This document shows, in pieces, positions 16,769-26,005 of a stretch of 64,000 bases of DNA; position 1 is the first letter of the stretch, and each line of letters starts with the position of its first letter. The position numbers and the translations under genes were made by a program. The notes under the pieces are model-generated. The model saw only the letters and a list, made by a program, of their open reading frames with translations. It made no database searches and was not told the DNA's origin. Origin of the DNA: Bog-473 sp963824195 (lineage in GTDB: Bacteria; Actinomycetota; Acidimicrobiia; Acidimicrobiales; RAAP-2); assembly GCA_963824195.1 (NCBI GenBank), contig CAWGOJ010000039.1:310001-374000 (forward strand). The letters are read 5' to 3'.

Positions 16769-16860
16769 CACGCTCGCACTGGGCATTCCGCGGGGGTTGT
16801 TCTGTTGACACGTGGACAGTTATCTATACGCCCAGAAGTGCGACAGGGCTGGCACCCTGT

Positions 16861-16880
16861 CCCGGCGCACGGGGCACCCT
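16861..16880 (+). repeat. Dispersed intergenic repeat, copy 8
   Basis: CCCGGCGCACGGGGCACCCT, preceded by GGCACCCTGT, so the GGCACCC end is present twice. Confidence 0.5.
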
Positions 16881-16928
16881 CCACACCGACCTGATGCGTT
16901 ATCGCCGAGTCTCTGTTCGCGTCGGTTC

Positions 16929-17130
16929 TAGGGCTTCCGGATGTCGTGAGCCTCGAAGATTATTGGGGGGCCGGAAAACTCGATTCCGGGTTCGGCGACC
17001 AAAGAAGCAGACGTGGTAGTCGAGTCCCGAGGGAGGCCAGTCCAACTTGGCCTTCTCCAACGCTTCCCAACTCTTGTCATACTGCCCGGCAGTCACGGAT
17101 GACGCGGGGCCGAAGCGGACGATGATGGCT
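16929..17130 (-). pseudogene. Small conserved protein remnant, frameshifted
   Basis: One minus-strand frame reads IIVRFGP, then TAGQYDKSWEALEK and WPPSGLDYHVCF, like a short actinobacterial protein of about 95 residues. After a slip near 17000 a second frame gives EPGIEFSGPPIIFEAHDIRK before a stop. The start codon is not in frame. Function of the family is unknown to me. Confidence 0.45.
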
Positions 17131-17357
17131 CATGGCGGATGCTTCCTCTTAGGATCGTGCTGAACTCTATAGAACGCCTGCAGCGGTTTGCTCTGTTGAG
17201 CAGGCCGGTCGGCGAGGGGCCGACTGTTGCTCACAGAGCCGACGTACTGGGGCATTTAGCCTGCCATCGCGCTGCAGGGCTGTCACACCAACGCCTTACA
17301 CGCAGAGCCATCTATCCTTCTGCAAGCAAGGTTCGTGAAGTGCATGGAGAATCCAAG

Positions 17358-17792
17358 ATGCCGCATTCGAAGTACGCTGCCTACCAGGCCGCCGACCCCT
17401 ACTTCAATCTGGTTCGTGGGGCGCTAGGCGACCGCGTTGAGGGCGATCACTTCTTCGACATCGTCTCTGACGACGTGGTGTATGAGGTCCTCTACGAGTT
17501 TCCGGGTTGGTCTCGCATTATCCAGGGGCGGGCTGACCTAATGGCTCAGTTCAAGGGCTATGGCGACAACATTGAGCTTCAATCCGCCGACAATCTGATT
17601 ACCCGCAAGACGGACGACGGTCGCGTGTTCATCATCGAATATGAAGTCCATGGGACGATCCTTGCGACAGGCGTGAAGTACGACAATCGATTCTGTTCCA
17701 TCATCGAGATTGAAAGCCGGAAAATCGCGCACTGGAGGGACTACATGGACTCTCTCGCAGCCTGGAATGCATTGACGGCGCAGACTCGATAG
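17358..17792 (+). CDS. SnoaL-like/NTF2-fold protein
   Basis: From the ATG at 17358 (GGAGA 8 bases upstream) the 144-residue protein has the alpha-plus-beta cone fold pattern of SnoaL-like proteins: LVRGALGDRVEGDHFFDIVSD, DVVYEVLYEFPG, the RADLMAQFKG helix and ESRKIAHWRDYMD near the C-terminus. Family members include isomerases, hydratases and non-catalytic proteins, so function is open. The frame extends 73 codons upstream without support. Confidence 0.7.
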   Translation: MPHSKYAAYQAADPYFNLVRGALGDRVEGDHFFDIVSDDVVYEVLYEFPGWSRIIQGRADLMAQFKGYGDNIELQSADNLITRKTDDGRVFIIEYEVHGTILATGVKYDNRFCSIIEIESRKIAHWRDYMDSLAAWNALTAQTR

Positions 17793-17891
17793 CAGAGACT
17801 CGACCGACCACTCGATTCAGGGCCGTTGCCCACGGCTCATGGCGCAGTGCCAATCTCAACCGTTCCCGAAAGTGCAGGATCGTGTCACCTT

Positions 17892-17911
17892 CCCAGCGAA
17901 CGGGGCACCCT
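17892..17911 (+). repeat. Dispersed intergenic repeat, copy 9
   Basis: CCCAGCGAACGGGGCACCCT, followed by TGGTCACCCAGCAGGGTCTGCC, which can pair back with GGCACCCT to form an imperfect hairpin. Last copy found, at the right edge of the accessory island. Confidence 0.5.
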
Positions 17912-18080
17912 TGGTCACCCAGCAGGGTCTGCCAGTTCTTCGACCTCGTAGCGCCTGCGAGCACATTCGATGGACTGGTCGGCCGTGGTTCCCCGGCCAT
18001 AGTTCGGGCGCGAAAATCTACCCATTGCGGAAGGGCTATCCGCCTTCCGAGATAACGGCCGGTGACTCCCGAAGGAGGAA

Positions 18081-18863
18081 TTACCGGGCGGGCGTCGCTG
18101 AGCCATCAGGGACGAGGTGACCCGGTGGTTTGTGCGCCAGCTCCGCGCGCGACACCGACGTCGTGCGCAACAATTCGGTGGCCCGTGTCGCCAGTTCGAC
18201 GAGCGCAGCCACCATCTCGTTGACGACCCCGTCCTGTCGGGGAACCAAGGTCTCGCCGAAATCGCCGATCCCGCGCAGGCCCGGTGGCAGCTCGACCTGG
18301 ACACCATGGGCCGATGGAAGGTTGACGGGGTTGTCGGGATGAAACCCGAGCCGTACCCGCTCGTCGGCAACGTGGTAACCGGCAAAGCGCCGGTGGAACA
18401 GCTCTCGCGCTTCGCCCAGCAGTTGCGCGTTCAGCCCTCCCACGATGATCCCCCGCAACGGCCCGGTCTGTTTACCTCGAACCGCGGGCCCGTACGGTTC
18501 GATGATGACGCCGCGGTCGGGATCAAACCAAAGGGCAAACCCGTCGCGCCCGAACCCGTGCAGCGAGATGGCGACCTCCACGTGCTCCAAGAACGCCCGC
18601 AAATGCGCCGAATGGTCGGGATCGTGCAATCGTGAGGTGAGGTGGACGCGCAGCCCAGAAGGCTGGACTATGGCGTAGTAGGAAGCTCCTGCTTGCGTGG
18701 CGGCCCGGCTGGCGATCTGCTCAGTGCCCCGGTCCTGCGATCCACCGTGCAGAGCCATGAAGCCAACGGGGGAACGCAGGGTGCATTCCTCCCTGATCCC
18801 GGGCATCCTCAGGAGTTCGGCCAGGTCCATCTCCCCAGGTTTGCACGCCTGGCCGGTTCCCAT
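18081..18863 (-). CDS. Poly-gamma-glutamate hydrolase family protein
   Basis: The 260-residue protein matches the PghP/YjqB family of zinc-dependent poly-gamma-glutamate hydrolases first known from phages. Likely metal-site segments are GFMALHGGSQDRGTEQIA, VEVAISLHGFGR and the later GYHVADERVRLGFHP with VELPPGLRG. No signal peptide is evident. It lies alone between the island and the CO dehydrogenase operon. Phage origin would fit the integrase context, but this is inference. Confidence 0.75.
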   Translation of the reverse strand: MGTGQACKPGEMDLAELLRMPGIREECTLRSPVGFMALHGGSQDRGTEQIASRAATQAGASYYAIVQPSGLRVHLTSRLHDPDHSAHLRAFLEHVEVAISLHGFGRDGFALWFDPDRGVIIEPYGPAVRGKQTGPLRGIIVGGLNAQLLGEARELFHRRFAGYHVADERVRLGFHPDNPVNLPSAHGVQVELPPGLRGIGDFGETLVPRQDGVVNEMVAALVELATRATELLRTTSVSRAELAHKPPGHLVPDGSATPAR

Positions 18864-19085
18864 AAGGTTCTTTGTTGTGCGTGAAGTGAACCAGATCTAG
18901 TTTCTGATCTGGTCTTTCTCGGGCGCCCACGGCTTAATCTGCTCCGCAGATTCAAGAATCCAGCCCCCTCCTACGGTTACACCACCCGGTTTCCACTCCG
19001 TCCAACAGCGTCATGTAGTAGGGCGGTCGCCGATAAGTAGAGCAATCGAGGTGCCGTCGACAGACCCCACCAAGGGCCGTTGTTG

Positions 19086-20333
19086 TCACGCGGGAGCTGA
19101 TGCCCCCACGCCGAGCCGAAGGGCATCGGAGATGACGTCAGCCATCCCGAACCCGGGATCGACCAGCTTCTGACCGTACTGGCTGACGTATGTCCTGCGC
19201 ATCATGAGCGAGCGGTAGACCCCGGCGGCCCGGATGTCACCTGCGAGCTGTGCGCCGACCACTCGTCCGTCCCGCAGGTAGACCGAGCGCTGACTTCCGT
19301 CTCGTTGCCAGCGCAGTACCTCGTCGGGTTCGTCGATCGTGCCCATGGCGACGATCGGGACGCCGAGGTGTTTGAGGCTGTTCATGGCCTCCGCTCCCTG
19401 GTACCGCACGTCCCGTCCGAGCAGGGTGGCAGCGGCAATCGCTGCCTGCGCGACCGCATTTGGGAAGATGGCATGCACGTATCGCCGACCGGTCAACCAG
19501 TCGGCGGCTTCGGCCACGTCGCCGGCCGCCACGATGCCGGGAACCGACGTCGCGAGCCTGTCGTCGACGTGGATCCCCCAGTCGGTCACGATTCCCGAAC
19601 CCTCCAAGAACTCCACGTGGGGTTTCACCCCGGTCGCCGCCACAATCAGGTCGGCCGACAACACCGTGCCGTCAGCCAGCCGGACCCCGGTCACGGGGCT
19701 TCCGACGAAGGCATCGGCCTGCACGCCGAGCCGGAGCGTGACACCTCGGTTGCTCAGGGCGTCTTCAGCCACCGTCGAGGTGATCGGGTCCAACACCCGC
19801 GGCATGACCCAGTTGCGGCGACCGACCACCGTCACGTCCACGCCCAGGTCGGCGAGGAGCAACGACAGCTCGACACCAATGAACCCGTTGCCCACAATCA
19901 GGGCGCTCGTCGCCTCGCCCCTTCGCACACGGCCCACGAGCTCGTCTGCGGTCCGGAGCGACTTGAAGTCCAGGACCCCCGGAAGGTCGGCCCCCTCCAG
20001 GGGTGCATGAAGCCGACTCCCCGACGCCACGACCAGCCCCTCGTATCCCACACGCTGCCCATCGGCCAGCACGACCTCGCGGTTGTCGGCGTCGATCCCC
20101 GTGACCTGAGTCTCACGGCGCTCGTCGATGCCCAGACGCGTCGCCACGTCCAGGCCCTTCCAATAGAGCGTTGCGTCGCGGCCCGTCAGATAGTGATCGG
20201 CCATCGCCGGAGGCGAATACGGAGCGAACGGCTCCACGGACAGGGCGACAACCGACCCATTCGGGTCAAGACGGCGCAGGGTCTCGGCTGCCGTGATGCC
20301 GGCCGGACCGGTGCCGATGACGACGGCGCGCAT
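19086..20333 (-). CDS. FAD/NAD(P)-dependent oxidoreductase of the CODH operon
   Basis: The 415-residue flavoprotein has an N-terminal FAD fold (VVIGTGPAGITAAETL), a second dinucleotide fold (ALIVGNGFIGVELSLL) for NAD(P)H, and the FAD-binding VAAGDVAEA near residue 270. Such enzymes accompany cooF and cooS in many genomes and are thought to pass electrons from CooF to NAD(P)+. Its ATG overlaps the cooC stop (ATGA), so it is translationally coupled and last in the operon. It ends PA without extra domains. Confidence 0.85.
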   Translation of the reverse strand: MRAVVIGTGPAGITAAETLRRLDPNGSVVALSVEPFAPYSPPAMADHYLTGRDATLYWKGLDVATRLGIDERRETQVTGIDADNREVVLADGQRVGYEGLVVASGSRLHAPLEGADLPGVLDFKSLRTADELVGRVRRGEATSALIVGNGFIGVELSLLLADLGVDVTVVGRRNWVMPRVLDPITSTVAEDALSNRGVTLRLGVQADAFVGSPVTGVRLADGTVLSADLIVAATGVKPHVEFLEGSGIVTDWGIHVDDRLATSVPGIVAAGDVAEAADWLTGRRYVHAIFPNAVAQAAIAAATLLGRDVRYQGAEAMNSLKHLGVPIVAMGTIDEPDEVLRWQRDGSQRSVYLRDGRVVGAQLAGDIRAAGVYRSLMMRRTYVSQYGQKLVDPGFGMADVISDALRLGVGASAPA

Positions 20334-21220
20334 CAGCCCACCCTGGTCAGCGTCCGGCCGACGGGGCCGACGACCTCGGTCGACAGCCTCGCGACGGCCT
20401 CCGCGATCACGGAGCCCTCGAGGAGGCCCTCGACCGAGGGCTCTGACAGCAGCACCGCCTCGTCGTAGGGCACCGCCGTGACCGAACTGAACAAAGGATC
20501 GCCCAGGCGGCTCACGTAGTCCAACACCCGCTCGAGATCACTCTCCGACCTCGTCCGGTTGACGGCCAGGTGCACCGTCCCGATCCCCAGCTCATTGGCC
20601 AATGCGGCCGACGCGACACCGACCTGGACCGCGTTGAAGGTCGGCTCGACGACGACCACCACGGAATCGAAGCCGCGCGCCAGGGCCCGGCCGAAGTGCT
20701 CCACGCCGGCGTGGGTGTCCATGACCACCACGTCGTCACGGTGGAGGTGCATTCCGGCGACCGCGCTCGAGATCAGAGCGGTCTCGGGGCACAGACATCC
20801 TGCGCCCGCCTCCCGGATCCCGCCCATGACGACCAGGCGGACGCCATCGGGCGCCTCGACCGACAGTCTGTCGACGAGGTCGGAAGTGTTGGGATTGAGC
20901 ACGAGGATCCCACCGGCCCCCTCCCCCGGGCGTGCACCCGTCTTCTCCTCGACGTAGTCGGCATTCTCCGCTACCGGGACGATGGAGATCGATTCGAGCA
21001 GGTCCATGCCGAGTGTCGCTGCGAGGTTGCGTTGCTCGTCGGCGTCCACGGCGACCACCCGCCGCCCAGATCGAGCCAGCTGGCGAGCCAAGAGGGCACT
21101 CAATGTCGACTTGCCCACGCCGCCCTTGCCGACAACGACGACCCTGATGCCACCCCCGTGGGCATGGTCCGGGGGCGAGCCCGGGGACGATTCGCCGTGT
21201 CCACCGCAGGTGTCGCACAT
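20333..21220 (-). CDS. cooC: CooC-type CO dehydrogenase maturation ATPase
   Basis: The 295-residue MinD-like ATPase has the deviant Walker A loop GKGGVGKST (about residue 32) with both Lys, a DADEQRN switch and DTHAGVEHF. CLC at about residue 140 is the CxC that binds nickel or zinc at the CooC dimer interface. An N-terminal MCDTCGGHGE extension adds CxxC and His. CooC inserts Ni into the CooS C-cluster. It begins 3 bp after the cooS stop. Confidence 0.88.
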   Translation of the reverse strand: MCDTCGGHGESSPGSPPDHAHGGGIRVVVVGKGGVGKSTLSALLARQLARSGRRVVAVDADEQRNLAATLGMDLLESISIVPVAENADYVEEKTGARPGEGAGGILVLNPNTSDLVDRLSVEAPDGVRLVVMGGIREAGAGCLCPETALISSAVAGMHLHRDDVVVMDTHAGVEHFGRALARGFDSVVVVVEPTFNAVQVGVASAALANELGIGTVHLAVNRTRSESDLERVLDYVSRLGDPLFSSVTAVPYDEAVLLSEPSVEGLLEGSVIAEAVARLSTEVVGPVGRTLTRVG

Positions 21221-21223
21221 GGC

Positions 21224-23191
21224 TCAGGCCCCGGCCTCGCTCCCGACCGGGACGGTGTGGGGAGACTCGTTGTCGTCGATCCCGAGCTGTTCGGGGTCCA
21301 CGAACGGGAGCCCGAGACCCTCACGCTTGGCTTCGATGTGGCGGCGGATGAAGAGGGCTGCCTTGGCTGGGTCGGGCTCGACCACGAACTTCGCCCCCAC
21401 GACACCGTCGAGCCCGTTGGCCAACAGGTCGACCACATGCGGGCTCCCGAACACCGGCGGTTGCACCCCGAGGACGGTCGTGACGCCCGAGGCCACGACG
21501 TAGGCCCCGATGGCGACGGCTTTCTCGGAGTACCACTCGGGTGCCGCACCGGCCACGGGCAGCTGGTCGATGTCGACGCCGAGGTAGTCGGCCAAGGCCG
21601 CCACGAGCACCATGATCCGGCTGTTGTCCACACAGCTCCCCACGTGCAGGACCGGTGGGATGCCCAGGCTCTCGCAGACCGCTCGCAGGCCCGGCCCAGC
21701 CATCGCTGCTGCTTCGGGGACCATGTGCCCTGACTTCCCGTTGGCCACCGCTGCGCAGCCGGTGACGAGCACCAGGATGTCGTTCTCAATGAGGCGACGG
21801 GTCAGCTCAATGTGCTCGAGATCCTGAGGGAGCTTGGGGTTGTTGCACCCGACGACTGCGACAGCACCCCTGATGGAACCGGCGGCGATGGCGTCGACGA
21901 GAGGCTTGGGAGTGCCGCCGAGGGCGCCGAGAATGGCTTCGACCGAGAACCCTCCCATCATCTTCACCGGCTGACCCGGGATGCGCACACGCTCGTGGTT
22001 CCGATCCGGATAAGCCTCGATCGCCATGCGCACGATCCGATCTGCGATCTCGGCTCCGCGCTCGGGGTCGAACGAAACGTGCGTGGCACCAGTGAACTTC
22101 GCCTTGTCCGAGGTCGAGATGATCTTCGTGTGGTAGCACTTCGCGACATCGACGATGGAAGGCATGATGCACTGGTAGTCGACCACCATGGCCTCGAGCG
22201 CTCCGGTGATGAGGACGAGCTCCTGCATCAGGTGGTTGCCCGCCATGGGCACGCCGCGCCGCATGAGCATTTCGTTGCCCGTGCAGCAGAGGCCGACGAC
22301 GTTGATACCGGCTGCACCGACCGAGCGGGCCAGCGCGACGAGCTCGGGGTCCTGCGCCGCTGCGCAGATCACATCCGAGAGCAGGGGGTTGTGTCCGTGC
22401 ATGGCGATGTTGACCTGGTCGGTCTTCAGGACGCCCAGGTTGACCTCTGACATCACCGGTTTTGGTGTGCCGAACATCACGTCCGAGAGCTCGGTCGCGA
22501 TCATCGATCCGCCCCAGCCGTCAGCCAACCCCGTACGGAGCGCGTGCAGAAGGGTGTTGACGTAGTCGTTGTCCACACCCATGTGCGTGCGGTGGAGCAT
22601 CTCGACGTTCTCCCGGTCGATGCCTCGCGGCGTGATGCCCAGCGACTCCCACTTCGTCCGTCGAGCCTCGGGCGCGCGCTTGACAAACGACAGGGATCCA
22701 CGTCGGGTCCCGTAGTCCTCCTGGAGCACGTCCGCCAGATCGCTCGCCACCTCCTCGACCGTACGCTCCTCTGTTACCACCCCTACCTCAGCCGCGATAC
22801 GGCGTAGCTTCTCCTCGTCGGTGATGCGATAGCCGGTGGTCTGGGCCCGAGCCAGGTGGCCGAAGGTCTCGAGGATGTCCCTGCCGTGATCGGAGTGCGA
22901 CGAAGCTCCGGCCGCGATCGTCCGGCCCAGGTTGCGCGCCACGATGACGTCGGCGTCCGCACCGCACACGCCCTTCTGTGGGCCCTCGCCGAAGGGGTCG
23001 ATCCGGCACGGACCCATCGCGCAGTTGCGACAACTCAGCCCGAGCGCGCAATAGCCACATTGCGGCTGCTGGGCGGCCAGGCGGTCCCATACCGTGGTGA
23101 TGCCTTCGTCTCTGGCCCGGTCGATCATCGCCTGGGCGTCCTGATGGACCGTCAGGCTTCTCGCTCGGCCGTTCGTGCTGGTGCCGCTCAT
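21224..23191 (-). CDS. cooS: Ni-dependent carbon monoxide dehydrogenase catalytic subunit
   Basis: The 655-residue protein contains the full set of C-cluster ligands: His in AMHGHNPLL, Cys in GLCCTGNE, DYQC, VGCNN, VTGCAA and GSCVDNSR, plus the acid/base Lys in SEKAVAIG and His pair in SSHSDHG. B-cluster Cys are 54, 57, 62 and 76. The D-cluster site is C45-G-Y-C48, a CX2C spacing, whereas the common form is CX7-8C. CX2C is known from Desulfovibrio vulgaris CODH, which has a [2Fe-2S] D-cluster. The ATG at 23191 overlaps the cooF stop; longer 5' readings run through cooF in another frame. It oxidises CO to CO2. Confidence 0.95.
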   Translation of the reverse strand: MSGTSTNGRARSLTVHQDAQAMIDRARDEGITTVWDRLAAQQPQCGYCALGLSCRNCAMGPCRIDPFGEGPQKGVCGADADVIVARNLGRTIAAGASSHSDHGRDILETFGHLARAQTTGYRITDEEKLRRIAAEVGVVTEERTVEEVASDLADVLQEDYGTRRGSLSFVKRAPEARRTKWESLGITPRGIDRENVEMLHRTHMGVDNDYVNTLLHALRTGLADGWGGSMIATELSDVMFGTPKPVMSEVNLGVLKTDQVNIAMHGHNPLLSDVICAAAQDPELVALARSVGAAGINVVGLCCTGNEMLMRRGVPMAGNHLMQELVLITGALEAMVVDYQCIMPSIVDVAKCYHTKIISTSDKAKFTGATHVSFDPERGAEIADRIVRMAIEAYPDRNHERVRIPGQPVKMMGGFSVEAILGALGGTPKPLVDAIAAGSIRGAVAVVGCNNPKLPQDLEHIELTRRLIENDILVLVTGCAAVANGKSGHMVPEAAAMAGPGLRAVCESLGIPPVLHVGSCVDNSRIMVLVAALADYLGVDIDQLPVAGAAPEWYSEKAVAIGAYVVASGVTTVLGVQPPVFGSPHVVDLLANGLDGVVGAKFVVEPDPAKAALFIRRHIEAKREGLGLPFVDPEQLGIDDNESPHTVPVGSEAGA

Positions 23192-23895
23192 CGTTGTCCT
23201 CCCTCGTTCTCGATGTCCCCCGGATCTGCACCCGGGCCATGACCGTTTGCATTGTTCGAGGGGCGCCGATCCCGGGCCGCCGCTGCGCTCGCGGCGGCCA
23301 CTTCGGCGGTGCCCCACGCGTGCCAGGGACCGAGGGGGTCGCCGGCGGGCACGGTGGCGATGGCACCCGCTGCGGCGAGTGCTGTCCCGGCCTCGCGAAC
23401 CCGCCCTTCGGCCACAAGGTCGTTCAGATCCCCGAAGACGAGCGCGTCGACCTTGCACACCTCGACACACGCCGGCGTGTCGCCTCGGCTGACCCGATCG
23501 ACACAACCATCGCACTTGACCGCGACGGCGACATCCGGACTCGGCCCTTCGGGCACCGGGTGGAACGTGAGCACGTCGAACGGGCACACCACTGCGCACA
23601 TCGCGCACCCGATGCACTTCTTCTCGTCAATCAGGACCAGACCATGCTCTTCGTCCCGGTAGATCGCGGCGGTGGGACAGACCTGCAGGCACGGCGCGGG
23701 GTCGCAATGCCGACACCTGTTTGGAAAGGCGAACGTCGGCACGGGACCTGCTTGGACGTGCACACGCTTACGGGGCACCGGATCCTCCAGGAAGGCAAGG
23801 GATTCGTCCTTGGTTGCCGAGTGCTCGACGGCACATGCCAGCTCGCACTGGAGGCAGCCGATGCAACGTTCCGGATTGATGAACACGGTCTTCAT
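23188..23895 (-). CDS. cooF: CooF-type polyferredoxin
   Basis: The 235-residue protein is an HycB/CooF-type electron carrier with four cysteine clusters: CIGCLQCELAC, CRHCDPAPCLQVCP, CIGCAMCAVVCP, and CDGC with CVEVCK. It takes electrons from CooS. The C-terminal 60 residues are Ala-rich and polar, an extension beyond typical CooF. The start MKTVFINPERC matches the family, although the frame is open upstream to 24087. It is the first gene of the operon; its promoter should lie in 23896-24096, where no motif is clear. Confidence 0.9.
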   Translation of the reverse strand: MKTVFINPERCIGCLQCELACAVEHSATKDESLAFLEDPVPRKRVHVQAGPVPTFAFPNRCRHCDPAPCLQVCPTAAIYRDEEHGLVLIDEKKCIGCAMCAVVCPFDVLTFHPVPEGPSPDVAVAVKCDGCVDRVSRGDTPACVEVCKVDALVFGDLNDLVAEGRVREAGTALAAAGAIATVPAGDPLGPWHAWGTAEVAAASAAAARDRRPSNNANGHGPGADPGDIENEGGQR

Positions 23896-24096
23896 GGCCA
23901 GTCCCGGCCCTCCTTCGCAAACGCTCCCTGTGCATCCAGGTTCACGCAAAGGAGGCCGCCCCAATAGAGCCGAAGGTCCTCGGTCGGGCAGGCCGGAGGA
24001 CACGGAACTACGCCGGGCAGCCCTCGGGACTTTCGCGGGACGTCCGCATCCGTCGTGTGGTGACGACTGCAGCCGTCCCCAATGCAAAATCGAGAT

Positions 24097-25242
24097 CTAC
24101 AAGAGTTTCAGTCCCCTCGTAGGGGGCGCCGGGACCGTGGGGAAGAGCTCCCGATAGGCGTCCTGTGTGATGCGCTGCCTGACCGGAGCCGGCGCGTCAT
24201 CGAAGAGCTCGTGCAGGGTCTTCTGAGTGTGGCCCCACGTACCCTCCATGTGCGGGTAGTCAGAGCCCCAGCAGATTTTGTCGTAGCCGAACTGCATCAT
24301 CGTCCCCGTCGCCGTCTCGTCATGCTGGAACGACGTGTACACCTGGCCGTAGAGGATCTCCTTGGGCGGCCTGCTCAGCACAGGCTTCACCATCGTGGCG
24401 TGCTGGCGATAGGCCTCGTTCATGCGGTCCCCGAGTGAGGGAACCCACGACGAGCCGCCTTCGGCGATCAGGATCTTGAGGTCGGGGTGCCGGTCCAGAG
24501 CCCCGCACGCCACCAGCTTGGTGGCGACCCTCTGACCGCTGTAGGTCGTCTCGGTGTAGTTGAGGATCGCCCCGCCAGGACCCCGGAACTGAATTCCGAT
24601 TTCGTCGTTGGTGAAGTCGAAGGCGTCGGTCCCGATGTGGAAGGCCAGGACCAGACCCAGCTCCTCGGCCGCCGCCCAGAAGGGTTCCCATACGTCGTTG
24701 TGGTTGTAGTCCTTCTGTCGGGGGTGCGGCGTCGTGGTCATAAAGACGGCCTTGAACCCCATGGCGGCAGCTCGGCGCATCTCGGCCACCCCGTCGTCCA
24801 CGTCGAGCAGCGACACCTGGGCCGTGCACAGGAGCCGCGCCGACCTGTTCTGGATCTCGGCCATGGCGTAGTCGTTGGAGACCCTCATAGCCTCTCGCAA
24901 GAGGGCCGGATCGCGGAACGACGCGTTCCACATGCCGAGCGAGGGAAAGACGAGCTCGGCCCAGATTCCCTCCTCGTCATTGTCCGCGAGCCGCTGGAGC
25001 ACGTCGTGGGCGCCCTTCGGCCGATTCGACGCCTCCATGAAGGCCTGCCGCCTTGGGTTCGGCAGCTTGCGCCGGATCTGCAGCCCGTCGATGTGGACGG
25101 TCTCGTACTGTCCATCAGGGTCCTTGACCGAGCGGGGCATGCGCTCTGCCAGGGCCGGCGGCAGCTCGCTCCGCCACAGATCCTCAGGCTCGAGCCAATG
25201 GGAATCGGCCGAGTTGGCCCAGATCTTCGTGTGTGCTGCCAT
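24097..25242 (-). CDS. Amidohydrolase family protein
   Basis: The 381-residue protein is of the amidohydrolase-2 (ACMSD-like) type: N-terminal SADSHWLEPEDLW replaces the usual DxHxH, and FHIG, IAEGGSSWVP and CWGSDYPHMEGTW mark the barrel metal and substrate positions. AAGGAGG lies 8 bases before the ATG at 25242. Relatives decarboxylate or hydrolyse ring-derived acids. It lies 200 bp upstream of cooF on the same strand, but a link to CO metabolism is not evident. Confidence 0.82.
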   Translation of the reverse strand: MAAHTKIWANSADSHWLEPEDLWRSELPPALAERMPRSVKDPDGQYETVHIDGLQIRRKLPNPRRQAFMEASNRPKGAHDVLQRLADNDEEGIWAELVFPSLGMWNASFRDPALLREAMRVSNDYAMAEIQNRSARLLCTAQVSLLDVDDGVAEMRRAAAMGFKAVFMTTTPHPRQKDYNHNDVWEPFWAAAEELGLVLAFHIGTDAFDFTNDEIGIQFRGPGGAILNYTETTYSGQRVATKLVACGALDRHPDLKILIAEGGSSWVPSLGDRMNEAYRQHATMVKPVLSRPPKEILYGQVYTSFQHDETATGTMMQFGYDKICWGSDYPHMEGTWGHTQKTLHELFDDAPAPVRQRITQDAYRELFPTVPAPPTRGLKLL

Positions 25243-25379
25243 GCTGAGGACCTCCTTGGGCATATGCAAATGCTATTTTCGTATTGAGTGCCCTGAGTTA
25301 CATAGAGGCAAAAGTCACAACCTCAGCTGGCCGGGACGCAAGGTCGAAGCGGTTGTTCTCGAGGCCTCGAGCTAGTCGA

Positions 25380-25631
25380 TCAAGTACAGCTCTGGGGCAC
25401 TCCGTTCCAGCACCCGGGCTCACCCAGGGTGTGTCTCTTCCCGCTCCTCGACCGGGTCTGGCCGAGCAAGGCCAAGAGGGCGACCAGGCGGCGGCGACCG
25501 AGGCGGATCAGGGGAAGCTCGCCCCGGGCCACCAGCTCGTAGGCGAAGGCACGGGAGATCCCGAGCAGCTCGCCGGCGAGCTGCCCACGGACGCCACCTT
25601 GGGCTGTGGACCTCGGCAAGAACGTCCACAT
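25380..25631 (-). CDS. Excisionase-type helix-turn-helix protein, possibly a remnant
   Basis: The 83 residues contain ELLGISRAFAYELVARGEL and IRLGRRRLV, the winged helix-turn-helix of phage/plasmid excisionases. The N-terminus does not look like the family, which suggests a shifted or truncated 5' end. No integrase is adjacent, so it is likely a leftover of a former integrated element. Confidence 0.55.
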   Translation of the reverse strand: MWTFLPRSTAQGGVRGQLAGELLGISRAFAYELVARGELPLIRLGRRRLVALLALLGQTRSRSGKRHTLGEPGCWNGVPQSCT

Positions 25632-25686
25632 ATTGAAATTTTTTTGAAGTCTTTGCGGCCTGCTCCGTGACGACCAGGGCGGTCAA

Positions 25687-26005
25687 GGGCGGCGAAGCCG
25701 AGGCGCCCGACTTGTCGACGCCCTTCCTCGAGGGCCCGGGAGTGATCCCTGATCACAATGGAGGTGGCCCGCCGGACACCGGCCGGCATGGATGCCGATT
25801 TCTGGGCTGACGACCCGGTCGCTCCTCCGCCTGTAGGGCGGCGGCGGGCCAGGGGCGATGTGGCACCGACAGGTGCGTGCGTGCGTCTCCACTCTTGGAC
25901 GTCGCCCGACAGGTCCTGCGCGTTTTCGATTGGCCGTTCGTGCACAGGGACAAAGGGATGGTCTTGTGAGACGATGTCTTCTCGTTCACGGCAGGGAGGG
26001 AGTGA
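25687..26005. other. Intergenic region with no recognised content
   Basis: About 320 bp between the excisionase-like gene and the secreted hydrolase. Short open frames exist on both strands but none shows family features. The hydrolase promoter should be here. Confidence 0.4.

Noticed and set aside
2287..17911. Calling the island a classical integron
   Set aside because: Genes lie on both strands, only one repeat has attC-like outer boxes, and no IntI is visible; the idea is kept only as a test.
21224..23617. A longer cooS with a 140-residue N-terminal extension
   Set aside because: The extension is read out of frame over cooF; the ATG at 23191 gives a normal-length CooS and overlaps the cooF stop.
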